DNA of 64,000 bases, taken from positions 1-64,000 of the forward strand of contig NZ_CAJHAD010000008.1 in the NCBI RefSeq assembly GCF_904846285.1. Reading direction: 5' to 3'. This document shows, piece after piece, positions 24,556 to 34,140 of the stretch. Under the pieces are notes generated by a model that worked only from the letters and a program-made list of their open reading frames with translations, was not told where the DNA came from and searched no databases. How positions within the stretch are numbered: the stretch's first letter is position 1; each line of letters opens with the position of its first letter. The translations under genes and the position numbers were made by a program. Origin of the DNA: Psychrobacter immobilis (GTDB lineage Bacteria; Pseudomonadota; Gammaproteobacteria; Pseudomonadales; Moraxellaceae).

Positions 24556-25758
24556 TTAACGCGCATATTTTGGATCAGCTGCGGCAGTAAACAATACGTC
24601 TGTAGAAGAGTTTAGTGCGGTCTCTGCCGAGTCTTGTATCACACCGATGATAAAGCCGATCGCCACCACTTGCATGGCAATGTCGTTTGGAATACTAAAT
24701 AGGCTCGCTGCCAATGGAATCAATAGTAATGAGCCACCCGCGACGCCAGAAGCGCCGCAAGCACTAATCGTTGCTACCAAACTTAGTAGTAACGCTGACG
24801 CAAAGGTTACTTCGATACCAAGCGTATGCGCTGCCGCAAGGGTTAAGACGTTAATCGTAATTGCCGCGCCAGCCATATTAATGGTTGCGCCCAGTGGAAT
24901 GGTGACCGAATAAGTGTCTTCGTGTAGACCTAATTTACGCGCAAGGTTCATATTAACCGGTATATTCGCAGCTGATGAACGGGTAAAAAATGCCGTAATA
25001 CCTGACTCACGTAAGCAGGTGAATACCAAGGGAAAAGGGTTTTTGCCGGTCTTCACTAAGACAATCAGGGGATTGACGACCAAAGCGATAAATATCATAC
25101 AACCAACCAGTACCATTAAGATGCGGGCATAACCTGCTAGCGCAGCAAAGCCTGTCTCAGCGACCGTATTGGCAACCAAGCCTAAAATACCAAACGGCGC
25201 TAGAGCGATGACCCATTTGACCACTTGTGAGATGGCATCAGAAAAATCACCGACTACCGTACGCGCGGTATCGCTGGCTTGACGCAAGGCGAAACCTATA
25301 ATGATTGCCCAAGCCAAAATACCAATATAATTGGCTTCGGCGATAGCATTGACCGGATTGGCGACCAAATTCATCAGCAAGTTGGTCAATACTTCTTTAA
25401 GGTTCGCTGGCGGTACTTGCTCAATGGTGGCATTGACCAATATCAGATCTGTTGGGAATAAAAAGCTGGCGCCAACTGCCGTTAGGGCTGCCAAAAAAGT
25501 GCCGAACATATACATAATCAGCACGGGTTTGACATACACCTCATTGCCACTGCGATGCTGGCTAATGGCTGCCATGACCAAAATAAATACCAATATCGGC
25601 GCGACCGCCTTTAGCGCCCCGACAAATAGCGTCCCTAATAATCCTAACGCAATGCCAACATTTGGTGCCAGCCAGCCAATCAAAACACCTAATATTAAAC
25701 CGATAATAATGAGCGGCACCAACCCTATACGCTGGTACATCGCAATTAATGAACGCAT
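24556..25758 (-). CDS. sstT: Serine/threonine:Na+ symporter
   Basis: A 400-residue inner-membrane symporter of the dicarboxylate/amino acid:cation (DAACS, glutamate-transporter-like) family, importing serine and threonine with Na+. About eight membrane helices and two hairpins are apparent. Hallmarks are [14 protein letters not shown] (about 255-268, the serine-rich hairpin), [19 protein letters not shown] (about 285-303, the NMxGxx cation/substrate motif) and [20 protein letters not shown] (about 333-352). The opening [17 protein letters not shown] matches SstT. It is a single gene. Confidence 0.93.
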   Translation of the reverse strand: MRSLIAMYQRIGLVPLIIIGLILGVLIGWLAPNVGIALGLLGTLFVGALKAVAPILVFILVMAAISQHRSGNEVYVKPVLIMYMFGTFLAALTAVGASFLFPTDLILVNATIEQVPPANLKEVLTNLLMNLVANPVNAIAEANYIGILAWAIIIGFALRQASDTARTVVGDFSDAISQVVKWVIALAPFGILGLVANTVAETGFAALAGYARILMVLVGCMIFIALVVNPLIVLVKTGKNPFPLVFTCLRESGITAFFTRSSAANIPVNMNLARKLGLHEDTYSVTIPLGATINMAGAAITINVLTLAAAHTLGIEVTFASALLLSLVATISACGASGVAGGSLLLIPLAASLFSIPNDIAMQVVAIGFIIGVIQDSAETALNSSTDVLFTAAADPKYAR

Positions 25759-25952
25759 CTATACACCCTCGACTTAGTCAATAAATATGAGATTTTTCAT
25801 AAAACCTAAAAGCAATCGAAGGATGGTAGCATTTTTTTAAGAGAAACGCCTATCTTTAACCCGTAGCTGCCTAGGGATATAGGGCTAAGAAAAAGTGCGG
25901 TATGAGAAAAGTAGAAACGCTTTTTTAGACAAAAATAAAGAGGTTTTATAGC

Positions 25953-26447
25953 TTAAACCTTGAAGTGTGTCAGCTCATAGCCTAATTGTTGATAAGCTTT
26001 ATATTTATGCCGCCCTTCTTGCATACTGTTAGGGTCGGGTTTTATGAGCTCAAGTACCCGAGTAGGCTGAGCATTATTGGTCGCCGCCATAAAAGTATTA
26101 ACGGGATGGATGGTGGTATTTAGGACAATACCTTTAAAATCCGCTGGCATATAGTTGCCCAGTAAAACAGGTGCTAATGTTTCATTTTTAACAGGTGCGT
26201 CAACAGTCTCATTAACATCATCAGTGTCAGCAATAGTAGCGTCCAGAAGTCGCTTATGCGGTATAAAGCTTGCGGCATCATGTGACCATAGCGCTTCATC
26301 AAGCGTCGATAGTAATTCATCATCGCTGTCGATAAGAATCAATAACGACTGAGTGCTTTTATTGAGCGCCGTTTGGGTCAACTGACAAATAAAGCCCAAG
26401 AAATCTTGGGCTTTACTCTCACTTAAAACATAAAAGCTGATGTTCAT
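25953..26447 (-). CDS. holC: DNA polymerase III chi subunit
   Basis: The clamp-loader accessory subunit that links the polymerase III holoenzyme to single-strand binding protein. It is recognised by MNISFYVLSESKAQDFLGFICQLTQTAL, the Rossmann-like opening of HolC, by LWSHDAASFIPH (about 53-64), and by the VLLGNYMP and later VLELIKPD segments. At 164 residues it is longer than E. coli HolC (147) because of an acidic/valine-rich insertion (about residues 70-92, DATIADTDDVNETVDAP), probably a surface loop. pepA lies 64 bp upstream on the same strand, the usual pepA-holC order. Confidence 0.9.
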   Translation of the reverse strand: MNISFYVLSESKAQDFLGFICQLTQTALNKSTQSLLILIDSDDELLSTLDEALWSHDAASFIPHKRLLDATIADTDDVNETVDAPVKNETLAPVLLGNYMPADFKGIVLNTTIHPVNTFMAATNNAQPTRVLELIKPDPNSMQEGRHKYKAYQQLGYELTHFKV

Positions 26448-26511
26448 AAATTCATTTTCATAAATTGTTCTGCATAAATTGGTTTTTCAGCAATAGATTA
26501 TCTATAGCTGA

Positions 26512-28176
26512 TTAAGCCATGTTTGCGCTGTTTTTGAGGTATTGCATAAACAGTGGAACAGGACGACCGGTTGCCGCTTTGTCTTGACCAGAGTTCCATG
26601 CCGTACCAGCAATATCTAAATGCGCCCATGCTTGACCTTCTTCGACGAAGCGCGATAAGAAGCAAGCAGCAGTCACAGCACCGGCGCCTTTACCACCGAT
26701 GTTTTGCATATCAGCGATAGGCGAGTCAAGCTGCGTTTGATACTCGTCATCCATTGGCATGTGCCAGATTAAATCGCCTGATAAGTGGCTGGCGTTTTCT
26801 AACTCAAATAACACATCTTCATCATTACTAAATACCGCTGAGCGTACATGACCTAAGGCAACCACACAAGCGCCGGTTAAAGTTGCCACATCGATAATTG
26901 CTTTTGGATTATAGCGCTGCACGTAGCATAAAGTATCGGCCAATACCAAACGACCTTCCGCATCAGTATTTAAGATTTCAACCGATTTGCCGTTCATAGC
27001 TTTCACGATATCACCAGGGCGAGTCGCATCACCTGATGGCATATTTTCTGCACAAGCAAGGGCGCCAACGACGTTAATCGGTAGACGCGCTTCACATAAA
27101 GCTTTAATCGTACCGAGTACCGACGCTGAACCGCCCATATCAAATTTCATCTCATCCATTGCCGCACCGGGCTTGATTGAGATACCGCCTGAATCAAAGG
27201 TCACGCCTTTACCGACTAAGACGATAGGCGCGTCATCATTGGCAGCTTGTACATCGTTATCACTATTTTGTTCAGCATTTTTAGCGGCTTTTTTGCTAGC
27301 AGCTTTGGTTGGTAATTTATCTGCCAAGGCTTTTAGACCGCCTGCGACTTTGGCGCTGTTAGTCATGCCTTTATTAGCATTAGCGCTAAAGTTGGACTTT
27401 CCGCGATACTCCATGAGTACCAGCTTGCCTTCTTTAGCAGAACCTTGCGCAACGGCCAAGAAGCAACCCATACCCAGCGCTGACATCTCGTCTTCACCCA
27501 ATACCGTGACTTTTAATAGGTCAGGATAGGTTTTGGCCAATTCTTGTGCTTGTTCGGCCATATAAGCGGGGAAGCAAATGTTACCCGGCTCATTGGCGAC
27601 ATCACGAGTCAAGCTTTGACCGGCAAAGACCGCTTCGGCAAATGCTAAAGAAGCTTGCAGAGACTTATCAGCCAGTAAATAGATATCGGTTAAAACTGGC
27701 GTGGTTTGCTCAGATTTGTATTTATCAAAACGGTAGCTCGCTGCTAGTAAATTCAAAGCAAACTGACCAAAATGATTTTCTTCTAATGCATCACCTAGGG
27801 CGACAGTAATAGAGTCAACGCGTTTTTGCGTGCTTTGATAAATGGTATTGGCGATTTTTTGTAATACGCTATGACCAAGTTTATCAAGATTACCCACACC
27901 GACCAATAACAGCTGTACTGGATTTTCTTTAGTGGTTTTTTTATCACCAGCAAGCGCATAGTCAGCTACTGTTTCACAGGCTTTACCATTAAAATGTGAT
28001 ACTTCAATCAACTGCTCAATGCGGCTTTGATAATCACTTAATTCTGCTTCAGCTAAGATATTTTTCTTATCATCGATGAGCACCACAAGGCAGGCGGCAT
28101 CTTTACTTTTGGCTTCTTTTTTCAGAATTTTTTGCGTATACGTCTTTGGCAAGGTTTGGGTTAATTTAATATTCAT
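26512..28176 (-). CDS. pepA: Cytosol (leucyl) aminopeptidase
   Basis: A two-metal M17 aminopeptidase that trims N-terminal residues from peptides; in E. coli PepA also binds DNA in site-specific recombination and carAB control. The catalytic half has VGKGVTFDSGGISIKP and MDEMKFDMGGSASVLG (metal and substrate residues), and NTDAEGRLVLAD, the M17 signature. Its 554 residues exceed the usual about 500. The extra part is a low-complexity Ala/Lys/Asn stretch (about residues 275-317, including KAASKKAAKNAEQNSDN) inserted just before the metal-binding strand. holC follows. The ribosome site AAGGATAAC is good. Confidence 0.95.
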   Translation of the reverse strand: MNIKLTQTLPKTYTQKILKKEAKSKDAACLVVLIDDKKNILAEAELSDYQSRIEQLIEVSHFNGKACETVADYALAGDKKTTKENPVQLLLVGVGNLDKLGHSVLQKIANTIYQSTQKRVDSITVALGDALEENHFGQFALNLLAASYRFDKYKSEQTTPVLTDIYLLADKSLQASLAFAEAVFAGQSLTRDVANEPGNICFPAYMAEQAQELAKTYPDLLKVTVLGEDEMSALGMGCFLAVAQGSAKEGKLVLMEYRGKSNFSANANKGMTNSAKVAGGLKALADKLPTKAASKKAAKNAEQNSDNDVQAANDDAPIVLVGKGVTFDSGGISIKPGAAMDEMKFDMGGSASVLGTIKALCEARLPINVVGALACAENMPSGDATRPGDIVKAMNGKSVEILNTDAEGRLVLADTLCYVQRYNPKAIIDVATLTGACVVALGHVRSAVFSNDEDVLFELENASHLSGDLIWHMPMDDEYQTQLDSPIADMQNIGGKGAGAVTAACFLSRFVEEGQAWAHLDIAGTAWNSGQDKAATGRPVPLFMQYLKNSANMA

Positions 28177-28414
28177 ATAGTTATCCTTATTAGAGTTATG
28201 AAATTAGCATGATAAAAATGGCAGGTTTTATTTAAATTGTTTATACCTGTTAAAGCAGTTGTATTGTTTATTAAAATGTTTGGGCTAATTAGCCATCGCA
28301 ATAGTGTAGCATATTGCGAGGCGAGTGCGCAGTGAGCAAGGCTTGGGTAATATATTTGCACAATTTTGCGATAATTGTTTAAGTAATTGTTTTATGTCTT
28401 TACAGAGTAGTCAG

Positions 28415-29044
28415 TTACTCACCAATCAATTCAGCTGTCGTCACTAAAGCCGCAAATCTATCCTGTAATGCTGCCATCGCAGTCTCGTGCATTACTTTCG
28501 CACTTATGGCTTCTTTATTATCATTCGGCAAGGCACGCGTACCACAGGCATCATGGCAGACAAAACTATCAAAGCCCAAATCAAATGCCGCTCTGATACT
28601 TGAGCTGACACACATATGACTCATAAAACCTGCAAAAATAATTTGCTGCTTTTGCGTGCCTGCTATTAGTGCTTGTAGCTCAGTATCATAAAAAGCATTA
28701 GGATGTTTTTTGACAATGACAGTTTCGCCATCTTTCGGTTGTAATTCAGCGACAATTTCAACATTCGACGATAAAGGATTAAAAACCTTATCATTATCTG
28801 CGCCGTGATGGGCGATATGGAAAATAGGAATGTCTTGCGTGCGGGCTTTATCTAGTAGTAGACGCGCATTTTTAATGGCGTTATCACCGGCTTGCCCCAA
28901 TGGCATCGCACCATCGACGTATTCGTTCTGATAGTCAATAAAGACGATAGCGCAATTTGACCAATCAAGGGCAGCAAATTGACCACCAGCGAGTTCAAGT
29001 AAGGTCGATGGAGTAGTGGCTGGAGTAGAAGTCAGTGTATTCAT
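28415..29044 (-). CDS. Isochorismatase-like cysteine hydrolase
   Basis: A cytoplasmic hydrolase of the isochorismatase/nicotinamidase fold. The catalytic triad is readable: Asp37 in VFIDYQNEY, a lysine in KKHPNAFYDT (about 113), and Cys145 in AGFMSHMCVSSS, which also has the cis-peptide pattern before the nucleophile. Members hydrolyse amides or vinyl ethers such as nicotinamide, isochorismate or biuret; the substrate cannot be told here. I use the ATG at 29044 (209 residues), with GGAG ten bases upstream; the frame extends further upstream without a good ribosome site. It is a single gene, divergent from lptF. Confidence 0.8.
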   Translation of the reverse strand: MNTLTSTPATTPSTLLELAGGQFAALDWSNCAIVFIDYQNEYVDGAMPLGQAGDNAIKNARLLLDKARTQDIPIFHIAHHGADNDKVFNPLSSNVEIVAELQPKDGETVIVKKHPNAFYDTELQALIAGTQKQQIIFAGFMSHMCVSSSIRAAFDLGFDSFVCHDACGTRALPNDNKEAISAKVMHETAMAALQDRFAALVTTAELIGE

Positions 29045-29462
29045 CAATCGTATTCTCCGTTGTGTCATATGAGCGTTAAATAATATAAGCATAAATTTTG
29101 CATTTCACTCAGTCTAGCAACGAAATCTAAAGATAGGCGCGTAAGGATACCAACGACAAACAAACTTTTCCAAATGACATAAAGCAAAAATATAGCGCAA
29201 AGACTTAATAGAGTGGCGCTTATATTAAGACAAGCTTATAAATTATATGCGCTATACGCTTTGCTGATTTTATCTAATATCTAGCCATTCATGCAGCATT
29301 ACAGCAAGATAGACGCAATGTTTTCAAACACATTTCACAGCCATTTTTAAGCAAAATATGCTACGATTAGCGGTTATCTTTATCGCTACTATTTATAGCG
29401 TAGCGCCAATAAACCTGCGCTCAATCGTGCGCATACCAACCTTTTTCTAAAGAGTGCCTATT
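29045..29462. other. Gene-free divergent region ahead of lptF
   Basis: About 420 bp between the cysteine hydrolase and lptF. It must carry the promoter of the essential lptFG pair, but I cannot single out a convincing -35/-10 pair. No open frame is supported. Confidence 0.5.
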
Positions 29463-30785
29463 GTGATATTACGCCGCTATATGACTCAACAAGTTGCCTC
29501 AACGACCGCCTTGGTATTGGGGTTTTTAGTGGTGATGATGCTCGGCGGTCGCTTAATCCGTTACTTTGGTATTGCCGCAGAAGGCAATCTGGACATCGGC
29601 TTATTATTTACCATTATTGGTTATAATTTGCCTTACTTTTTAGAGCTCATCCTGCCACTGGCCTTTTTTATCGCTCTCATGCTGGTATTTGGGCGATTAT
29701 ACGTTGACCAAGAAATGGCGGTGATTAATGCCAGCGGCGTGTCGCGTGGTAAGCTTGGCCGTTTGATGACACCGTTGATATTGGCGCTGTTTGTTGGGGA
29801 AGCAGCTTTATCTATCGTTGGCAAACCGTGGGGCGTACGCTCATCGGAAAGCGTCTGGCAGCAGCAAGCGTTGACCAGCGCTTTTGATTTGATTCGTCCT
29901 AATCAGTTTATTAGTAGTGGCAATTATCACTTGTATGTTGGCAGCTTAAGCGATGATAAAAAGCAATTGCAAGATGTGATACTTATTCAGTCTGAGCCTA
30001 AGACTAAAGGCAATGCCGCAAAAAATGCCACCGTTGATGTCAATAGTAATATTGACCCTGAAACTGCTGAGCAACTCAATATCCCAGAGCTGCCAAACGC
30101 GCTCACAAGTAACAAGATTATAAGCAAAGACCATATTAGTAAAGATACCATTACCTTGGCCAAACGCGCTGAGCAAGTAGATACTGGCAGTAGCGGTGTC
30201 ACCCAATTAGATTTATTCCAAGGTCGCCGTTATGAAGTCGGCGCGGGCAGTCTAAAGTATAATCAAGTGGGCTTTGATCGCTATCGTATCACCTTGACCG
30301 AATCCTCCAAAGAAGTCATCACCGAAGCCAATATTGAAACCCAAGCAATTGGTCCATTATGGCAAGCCGCAACGGGCAGCGCAGCAGTGAATAGTGAAAA
30401 TGCACTTCGAGCGGCGCAAGGGGAGCTTGGTTATCGTCTGGCTTTACCTTGGTTGATGATTATCGCGCCGATGCTTGCCGTGCCACTGGCGCAAGTACGT
30501 CCGCGTCAAGGTCGCTGGTTGCGCCTGTTCCCGTCGATTTTATTATTTGTCAGCTGTGCGCTGGGCATTATTTCGCTCAAAAATGCTGTGAGTAAAGGCA
30601 GTGTGAGCGTTTGGGCGTATGCATGGTTAATATTAGGATTTATAGGATTGGCGCTTTATATGAACTGGGGCAGCCGCATGCAGCATCGTTTGCGCTTTCG
30701 CAAGCCAGATGAGCTGTTAACCGTTAGCGAGCATCAAGGCAATATTGACCACAAAAGCAATGGCTCACAAGGAGGACAATCCTAA
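29463..30785 (+). CDS. lptF: LPS export ABC transporter permease LptF
   Basis: One of two inner-membrane permeases of the LptB2FG complex that extracts lipopolysaccharide and feeds it to the LptC-A-D bridge. Six membrane helices are expected, and three N-terminal ones (about 12-100) and three C-terminal ones (about 335-425) are evident. INASGVSRGKLG (about 88-99) is the coupling-helix region touching LptB. The GTG at 29463 gives the typical MILRRYMTQQV start, with AAGAG nine bases upstream; an earlier GTG (29454) is possible. At 440 residues it exceeds E. coli LptF (366), mainly by a hydrophilic insertion of about 65 residues in the periplasmic domain (about 175-245). The stop overlaps the lptG start. 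Confidence 0.93.
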   Translation: MILRRYMTQQVASTTALVLGFLVVMMLGGRLIRYFGIAAEGNLDIGLLFTIIGYNLPYFLELILPLAFFIALMLVFGRLYVDQEMAVINASGVSRGKLGRLMTPLILALFVGEAALSIVGKPWGVRSSESVWQQQALTSAFDLIRPNQFISSGNYHLYVGSLSDDKKQLQDVILIQSEPKTKGNAAKNATVDVNSNIDPETAEQLNIPELPNALTSNKIISKDHISKDTITLAKRAEQVDTGSSGVTQLDLFQGRRYEVGAGSLKYNQVGFDRYRITLTESSKEVITEANIETQAIGPLWQAATGSAAVNSENALRAAQGELGYRLALPWLMIIAPMLAVPLAQVRPRQGRWLRLFPSILLFVSCALGIISLKNAVSKGSVSVWAYAWLILGFIGLALYMNWGSRMQHRLRFRKPDELLTVSEHQGNIDHKSNGSQGGQS

Positions 30786-32011
30786 TGAGTGCTTTATTCT
30801 CTAAATTATCAAAGTCGAATTCGCCAAACACTAAACTGAAACTTGCGCCCAAACCAACCAATCTAAAAGTGCTGAGCCGTTACGTTAAACTAAACGCTTT
30901 ACTTGCCATCATTGGCGCGGTCATAGGTTTGTGGGCATTGCAGTTGGTGTTCTCTTATTTGTCTGAGCTGGATTCGCTAGATGATAGCTATACGATGGGC
31001 GAGGCGATTAAATATATCTTTTATCGCTCGCCGTACTTCTTAGAGCAGTTTATCCCAACGGGCGCATTACTTGGTGCTGTGGTTGGTTTAGGTTTACTTG
31101 CCAATAAAAGCGAGCTCGTCGTCATGCGCGCCGCTGGCGTCAGTGTTTATCGTATCGTCGGTTGGGTGTTGCAGCCTGCTATGATTTTTGTGCTGTTGGC
31201 ATTGGTAATTAATCAGTTTGTCCTGCCGCATTCAAATCAATTGGCGCAAGAGATTAACGATCAAGACAATAGCTCGCTTGTCACCTCGGTACGCGGTTAT
31301 TGGACGGTACAACCGCGCTTCGAGAGTGCAAAAGACGGTAGTGCCAAGCCAGATGGCAGCGATATTTTGTATATCGATTATGCCGATGTGCAAGGCAATA
31401 TCGGCGAGGTCAAACGCTGGCATTTGGACAATAATGGCAACTTGCAAACCGCCATTCATGCTGAGGGGGGGAAATATATCGGCCGCGAGCCTATAGATAC
31501 CAATAGCAGCAAACCGAGCGAGCAATATCGTTACGAGTGGCAGCTGAGCAATATGACCAAGTTGATGATTAATCAGGGCTTTGAGAGTAGCCAAGCTACC
31601 GCACCGTCAGATACCTTAAGTTTGCCCTTTGCCCCTGAATCGGTATATTTACTCACTCGTCAGGCAGAGGATTTGTCATTGACTCAGCTGTATGAGCATC
31701 GTCAGTTTATGCGCCAACAAGGCACGCGCTCGTTAAGTCATGAGTTAGCATTTTGGCAAAAGCTGCTCTCACCGTTATCGATTTTATCGCTGGTGATTGT
31801 TGCTTGCTCATTCGTTTTTGGCTCATTGCGCACCCATAGCTTAGGTTTACGTATCGTCGTGGCATTGCTATTTGGCTTGCTATTTAGTTATGTGCAAGAC
31901 TTGGTTGGTTTTGTCTCATTAGCGACTGGATTTTCGCCGTTATTAATGGTGATATTACCGATTATCGCCAGCACGATATTGGGTGGATATTTACTGAAAC
32001 GGCAAATGTAA
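30785..32011 (+). CDS. lptG: LPS export ABC transporter permease LptG
   Basis: The partner permease of LptF in lipopolysaccharide extraction. The start codon shares one base with the lptF stop (TAATG), which indicates translational coupling. An N-terminal hydrophilic extension of about 25 residues precedes LSRYVKLNALLAIIGAVIG, and MRAAGVSVYRIVGWVLQPA (about 114-132) is the LptB-contact segment. The periplasmic jelly-roll spans about 165-300, and three further helices end the protein. It has 408 residues against 360 in E. coli, with part of the excess in the N-terminal tail and the periplasmic domain. lptB is not in the window. A terminator follows. Confidence 0.93.
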   Translation: MSALFSKLSKSNSPNTKLKLAPKPTNLKVLSRYVKLNALLAIIGAVIGLWALQLVFSYLSELDSLDDSYTMGEAIKYIFYRSPYFLEQFIPTGALLGAVVGLGLLANKSELVVMRAAGVSVYRIVGWVLQPAMIFVLLALVINQFVLPHSNQLAQEINDQDNSSLVTSVRGYWTVQPRFESAKDGSAKPDGSDILYIDYADVQGNIGEVKRWHLDNNGNLQTAIHAEGGKYIGREPIDTNSSKPSEQYRYEWQLSNMTKLMINQGFESSQATAPSDTLSLPFAPESVYLLTRQAEDLSLTQLYEHRQFMRQQGTRSLSHELAFWQKLLSPLSILSLVIVACSFVFGSLRTHSLGLRIVVALLFGLLFSYVQDLVGFVSLATGFSPLLMVILPIIASTILGGYLLKRQM

Positions 32012-32029
32012 CTCTAGAAATTTAGGCAC

Positions 32030-32070
32030 AAAAAAGCTCGCTAACACATCATAATGTTAGCGGGCTTTTT
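32030..32070. terminator. Bidirectional intrinsic terminator after lptG
   Basis: AAAAAAGCTCGCTAACA and TGTTAGCGGGCTTTTT form a stem with one mismatch around CATCATAA. It lies between lptG (plus strand) and the methyltransferase gene (minus strand). Confidence 0.88.
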
Positions 32071-32120
32071 GTATACATAGCGTTTAAGACATAAGCTTTG
32101 AAGTCTGAAGTGTTTATAGA

Positions 32121-32729
32121 TTAGTCTTTGGTCGCCATGGTAATGGTATAAGTTTTGCCTTGTTTGACTTTTTCACTATTGCCAAACACTTCGGTAAATG
32201 AGCGTTTCATAAATTGGCGTAAACCATTAATGGTGACCACATAAAAGCGCCCACCTTTACGCATGCGCGCATAGGCATCGAGAAAATATAGGTAATGCTG
32301 CTCTTTGCCTACTTTGGCTGGCAAGTTTGACATCACAAGGCTAAAGTCTTTATCTTTTGCTACATGATTAAAGCCGTTTGATAAATGTACATCGACATTT
32401 TTCAGACCATTTTTCTCGCAATTCAAGCGCGCATATTCTACCGCCATAAAGTCTTTATCAATCAAGGTATGCAGACCATTCGGACATTCACGCGCCGCTG
32501 TCATACCGAGCACGCCATAACCACAGCCCAAATCTATCGAATCATCATCCGCTTGAAAATCCACATAATCAAGCAGCATTAAGCTACCATCATCGAGCTT
32601 TTGCGGTGAAAAAATACCCCACGTGGTCGCAAAATCAAACGGCTTGCCCAGCACATCTTGGCGAAAGTTAATATCTTCGCGCCAATGTTGGGCGCTTTTT
32701 AATAGGTCAGCAGGGGGTCTATGGCTCAT
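32121..32729 (-). CDS. Class I SAM methyltransferase, RsmC-like (MTS domain)
   Basis: A 202-residue methyltransferase with the small MTS domain found in RsmC/RbgA-type rRNA guanine N2-methyltransferases. The hallmark TTWGIFSPQKLDDGSLMLLDY (about 35-54, described in outline) leads into motif I DSIDLGCGYGVLGM (about 63-76) and the later catalytic MSNLPAKVGKEQH (about 131-143), an N-L-P-A-K variant of the NPPF motif. It lacks the N-terminal half present in RsmC, so it corresponds to the catalytic domain only, as in many short homologues. The target is probably rRNA, but that is inferred. It is a single gene. Confidence 0.82.
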   Translation of the reverse strand: MSHRPPADLLKSAQHWREDINFRQDVLGKPFDFATTWGIFSPQKLDDGSLMLLDYVDFQADDDSIDLGCGYGVLGMTAARECPNGLHTLIDKDFMAVEYARLNCEKNGLKNVDVHLSNGFNHVAKDKDFSLVMSNLPAKVGKEQHYLYFLDAYARMRKGGRFYVVTINGLRQFMKRSFTEVFGNSEKVKQGKTYTITMATKD

Positions 32730-32922
32730 GGGATTCTCAGGTATTGGATAAGTAAAAGGTTAGTAGGCTATAGAATGAAACAGCGCGTACATTATAGAGA
32801 GTATTGTAACGAGAAAAGGGCAGGTTTGCAGCTAGGGATTGGTTTCATTTATTATAGTTGTGAATATTAAGGAAAAAGTAATGTCTCGTTTTAAGCCTAA
32901 GCTCTAAGCTAATCATTTGTTT

Positions 32923-32928
32923 TATAAT
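32923..32928 (+). promoter_or_regulatory. Candidate -10 element of the orphan gene at 32975
   Basis: TATAAT, a perfect -10 hexamer, lies 47 bp ahead of the ATG. No good -35 element is found 16-18 bp upstream, so the call is tentative. Confidence 0.35.
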
Positions 32929-32974
32929 ACTTAGTATAGTAAATGACTAATTGAGGTCAAAAGGCTCTATAAAT

Positions 32975-34003
32975 ATGAATAATAAAGATATTAACTTCTC
33001 GAACGAAATCAACTTTAAACATTTTATGTCACAGTATGATGTAGTTGAAGATCTTGACCTTGCTGCTAATAGAGCATCTTATGTAATATCAGTTGCTGAT
33101 TATGCAGTTAGAGATCTAATTGTTATTGAATTAAAGACTTTAAAGGAAAGCCCTGCTCAAAAAATGAATAAGCATTTCCAGGAAATCATGGAAAGACCTG
33201 ACTTTCCCGCTATCTATGGTGAGTTTGATTTCAGAAAAGCTGTTAGTCTCTTATCTGATGGTGAAGAAATCATAACTCAGATAGAAACTAAAGCTTTTAG
33301 ACAAATTGAAAGCATCATAAGCAAAGCTAATAGGCAGATAAAATCGACAGTTCAGTATCTGAATATGGATTATCGAACTTATGGAACTCTTATTATTATT
33401 AACGAATTAGCAGAGTTTTTTGAACCTGATGTATTAGTTGATTATATTAAAAAGAAGTTAGTGTCTAGAACCAATGGAAAGTTAAGATTCACAAATATCC
33501 ATCAGGTAATATTGTTTCAGGGGACTCATCAATTAAAAATTAGCCAAAATGATGGAATAATGCTGCCAGTTTATTGTATCGAAAATGGAACCTTAGATGT
33601 AACTGAAATAAGTGTAAAAGCAGATAAGTTTTTAGCTCAAATGGTTAAAGATTATTCTGTTTTCAGTGGTTCTAATTATCAAGTATTTACTGATTTTGAT
33701 TTAGCTATGAATATTGAGAAGCTAAAGAAAGAGCCTGATAAGACTCTAAATAGCCAAGAGAGGATTGAAAAAAACTATCGACTTAATAGATATATGGAAG
33801 ATTTCACAGAAGAGGAGTTAATCGAATTCGGTTCCAAAGTTGTCTCTGTAATGATTGCAACAGGTTTAAGAGACAAACCTCTAAAGCTCGAGAAGAACCA
33901 AAAAAGACACTTTTTTAAGGCATTTATAGAGTTGATTGAAGAAAGTAGATTAAGACCTTTCGACTTGAGAAAGCTGCATGTTGATACAAAAATTATGTTT
34001 TGA
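32975..34003 (+). CDS. AT-rich orphan protein with PD-(D/E)XK nuclease-like signature
   Basis: I do not recognise this 342-residue protein by name. Its N-terminal 150 residues have the order of a PD-(D/E)XK nuclease core: a helix, then Asp47 and Glu52-Leu-Lys54 in VRDLIVIELKTLKE, a helical section, a basic helix ANRQIKSTVQYL (about 118-129), and a following hydrophobic strand GTLIIIN (about 137-143). The C-terminal part is helical and charged; there is no signal peptide or membrane segment. Base composition is the oddest in the window: sampled lines run near 27-30% G+C against about 55% in a sampled lptG line, which suggests recent transfer. I start it at the ATG at 32975, with AAAAGG about ten bases upstream. 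A solitary nuclease or defence-type role is inference. Confidence 0.6.
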   Translation: MNNKDINFSNEINFKHFMSQYDVVEDLDLAANRASYVISVADYAVRDLIVIELKTLKESPAQKMNKHFQEIMERPDFPAIYGEFDFRKAVSLLSDGEEIITQIETKAFRQIESIISKANRQIKSTVQYLNMDYRTYGTLIIINELAEFFEPDVLVDYIKKKLVSRTNGKLRFTNIHQVILFQGTHQLKISQNDGIMLPVYCIENGTLDVTEISVKADKFLAQMVKDYSVFSGSNYQVFTDFDLAMNIEKLKKEPDKTLNSQERIEKNYRLNRYMEDFTEEELIEFGSKVVSVMIATGLRDKPLKLEKNQKRHFFKAFIELIEESRLRPFDLRKLHVDTKIMF

Positions 34004-34140
34004 AGACAAGTTATAGAAAGCAGTTTTGGAAAAAACTTAATTTAGAAATTTGAATAAAAACCCAACCCTGTGAATGATACTCCATATATAACCTTCCAAT
34101 ACTGCCGTTACCACGCATGTATAGATTTACTTGATCAACA

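Noticed and set aside
26987..27529. 180-codon plus-strand frame inside pepA
   Set aside because: Antisense shadow of a conserved enzyme, without a ribosome site or domain features.
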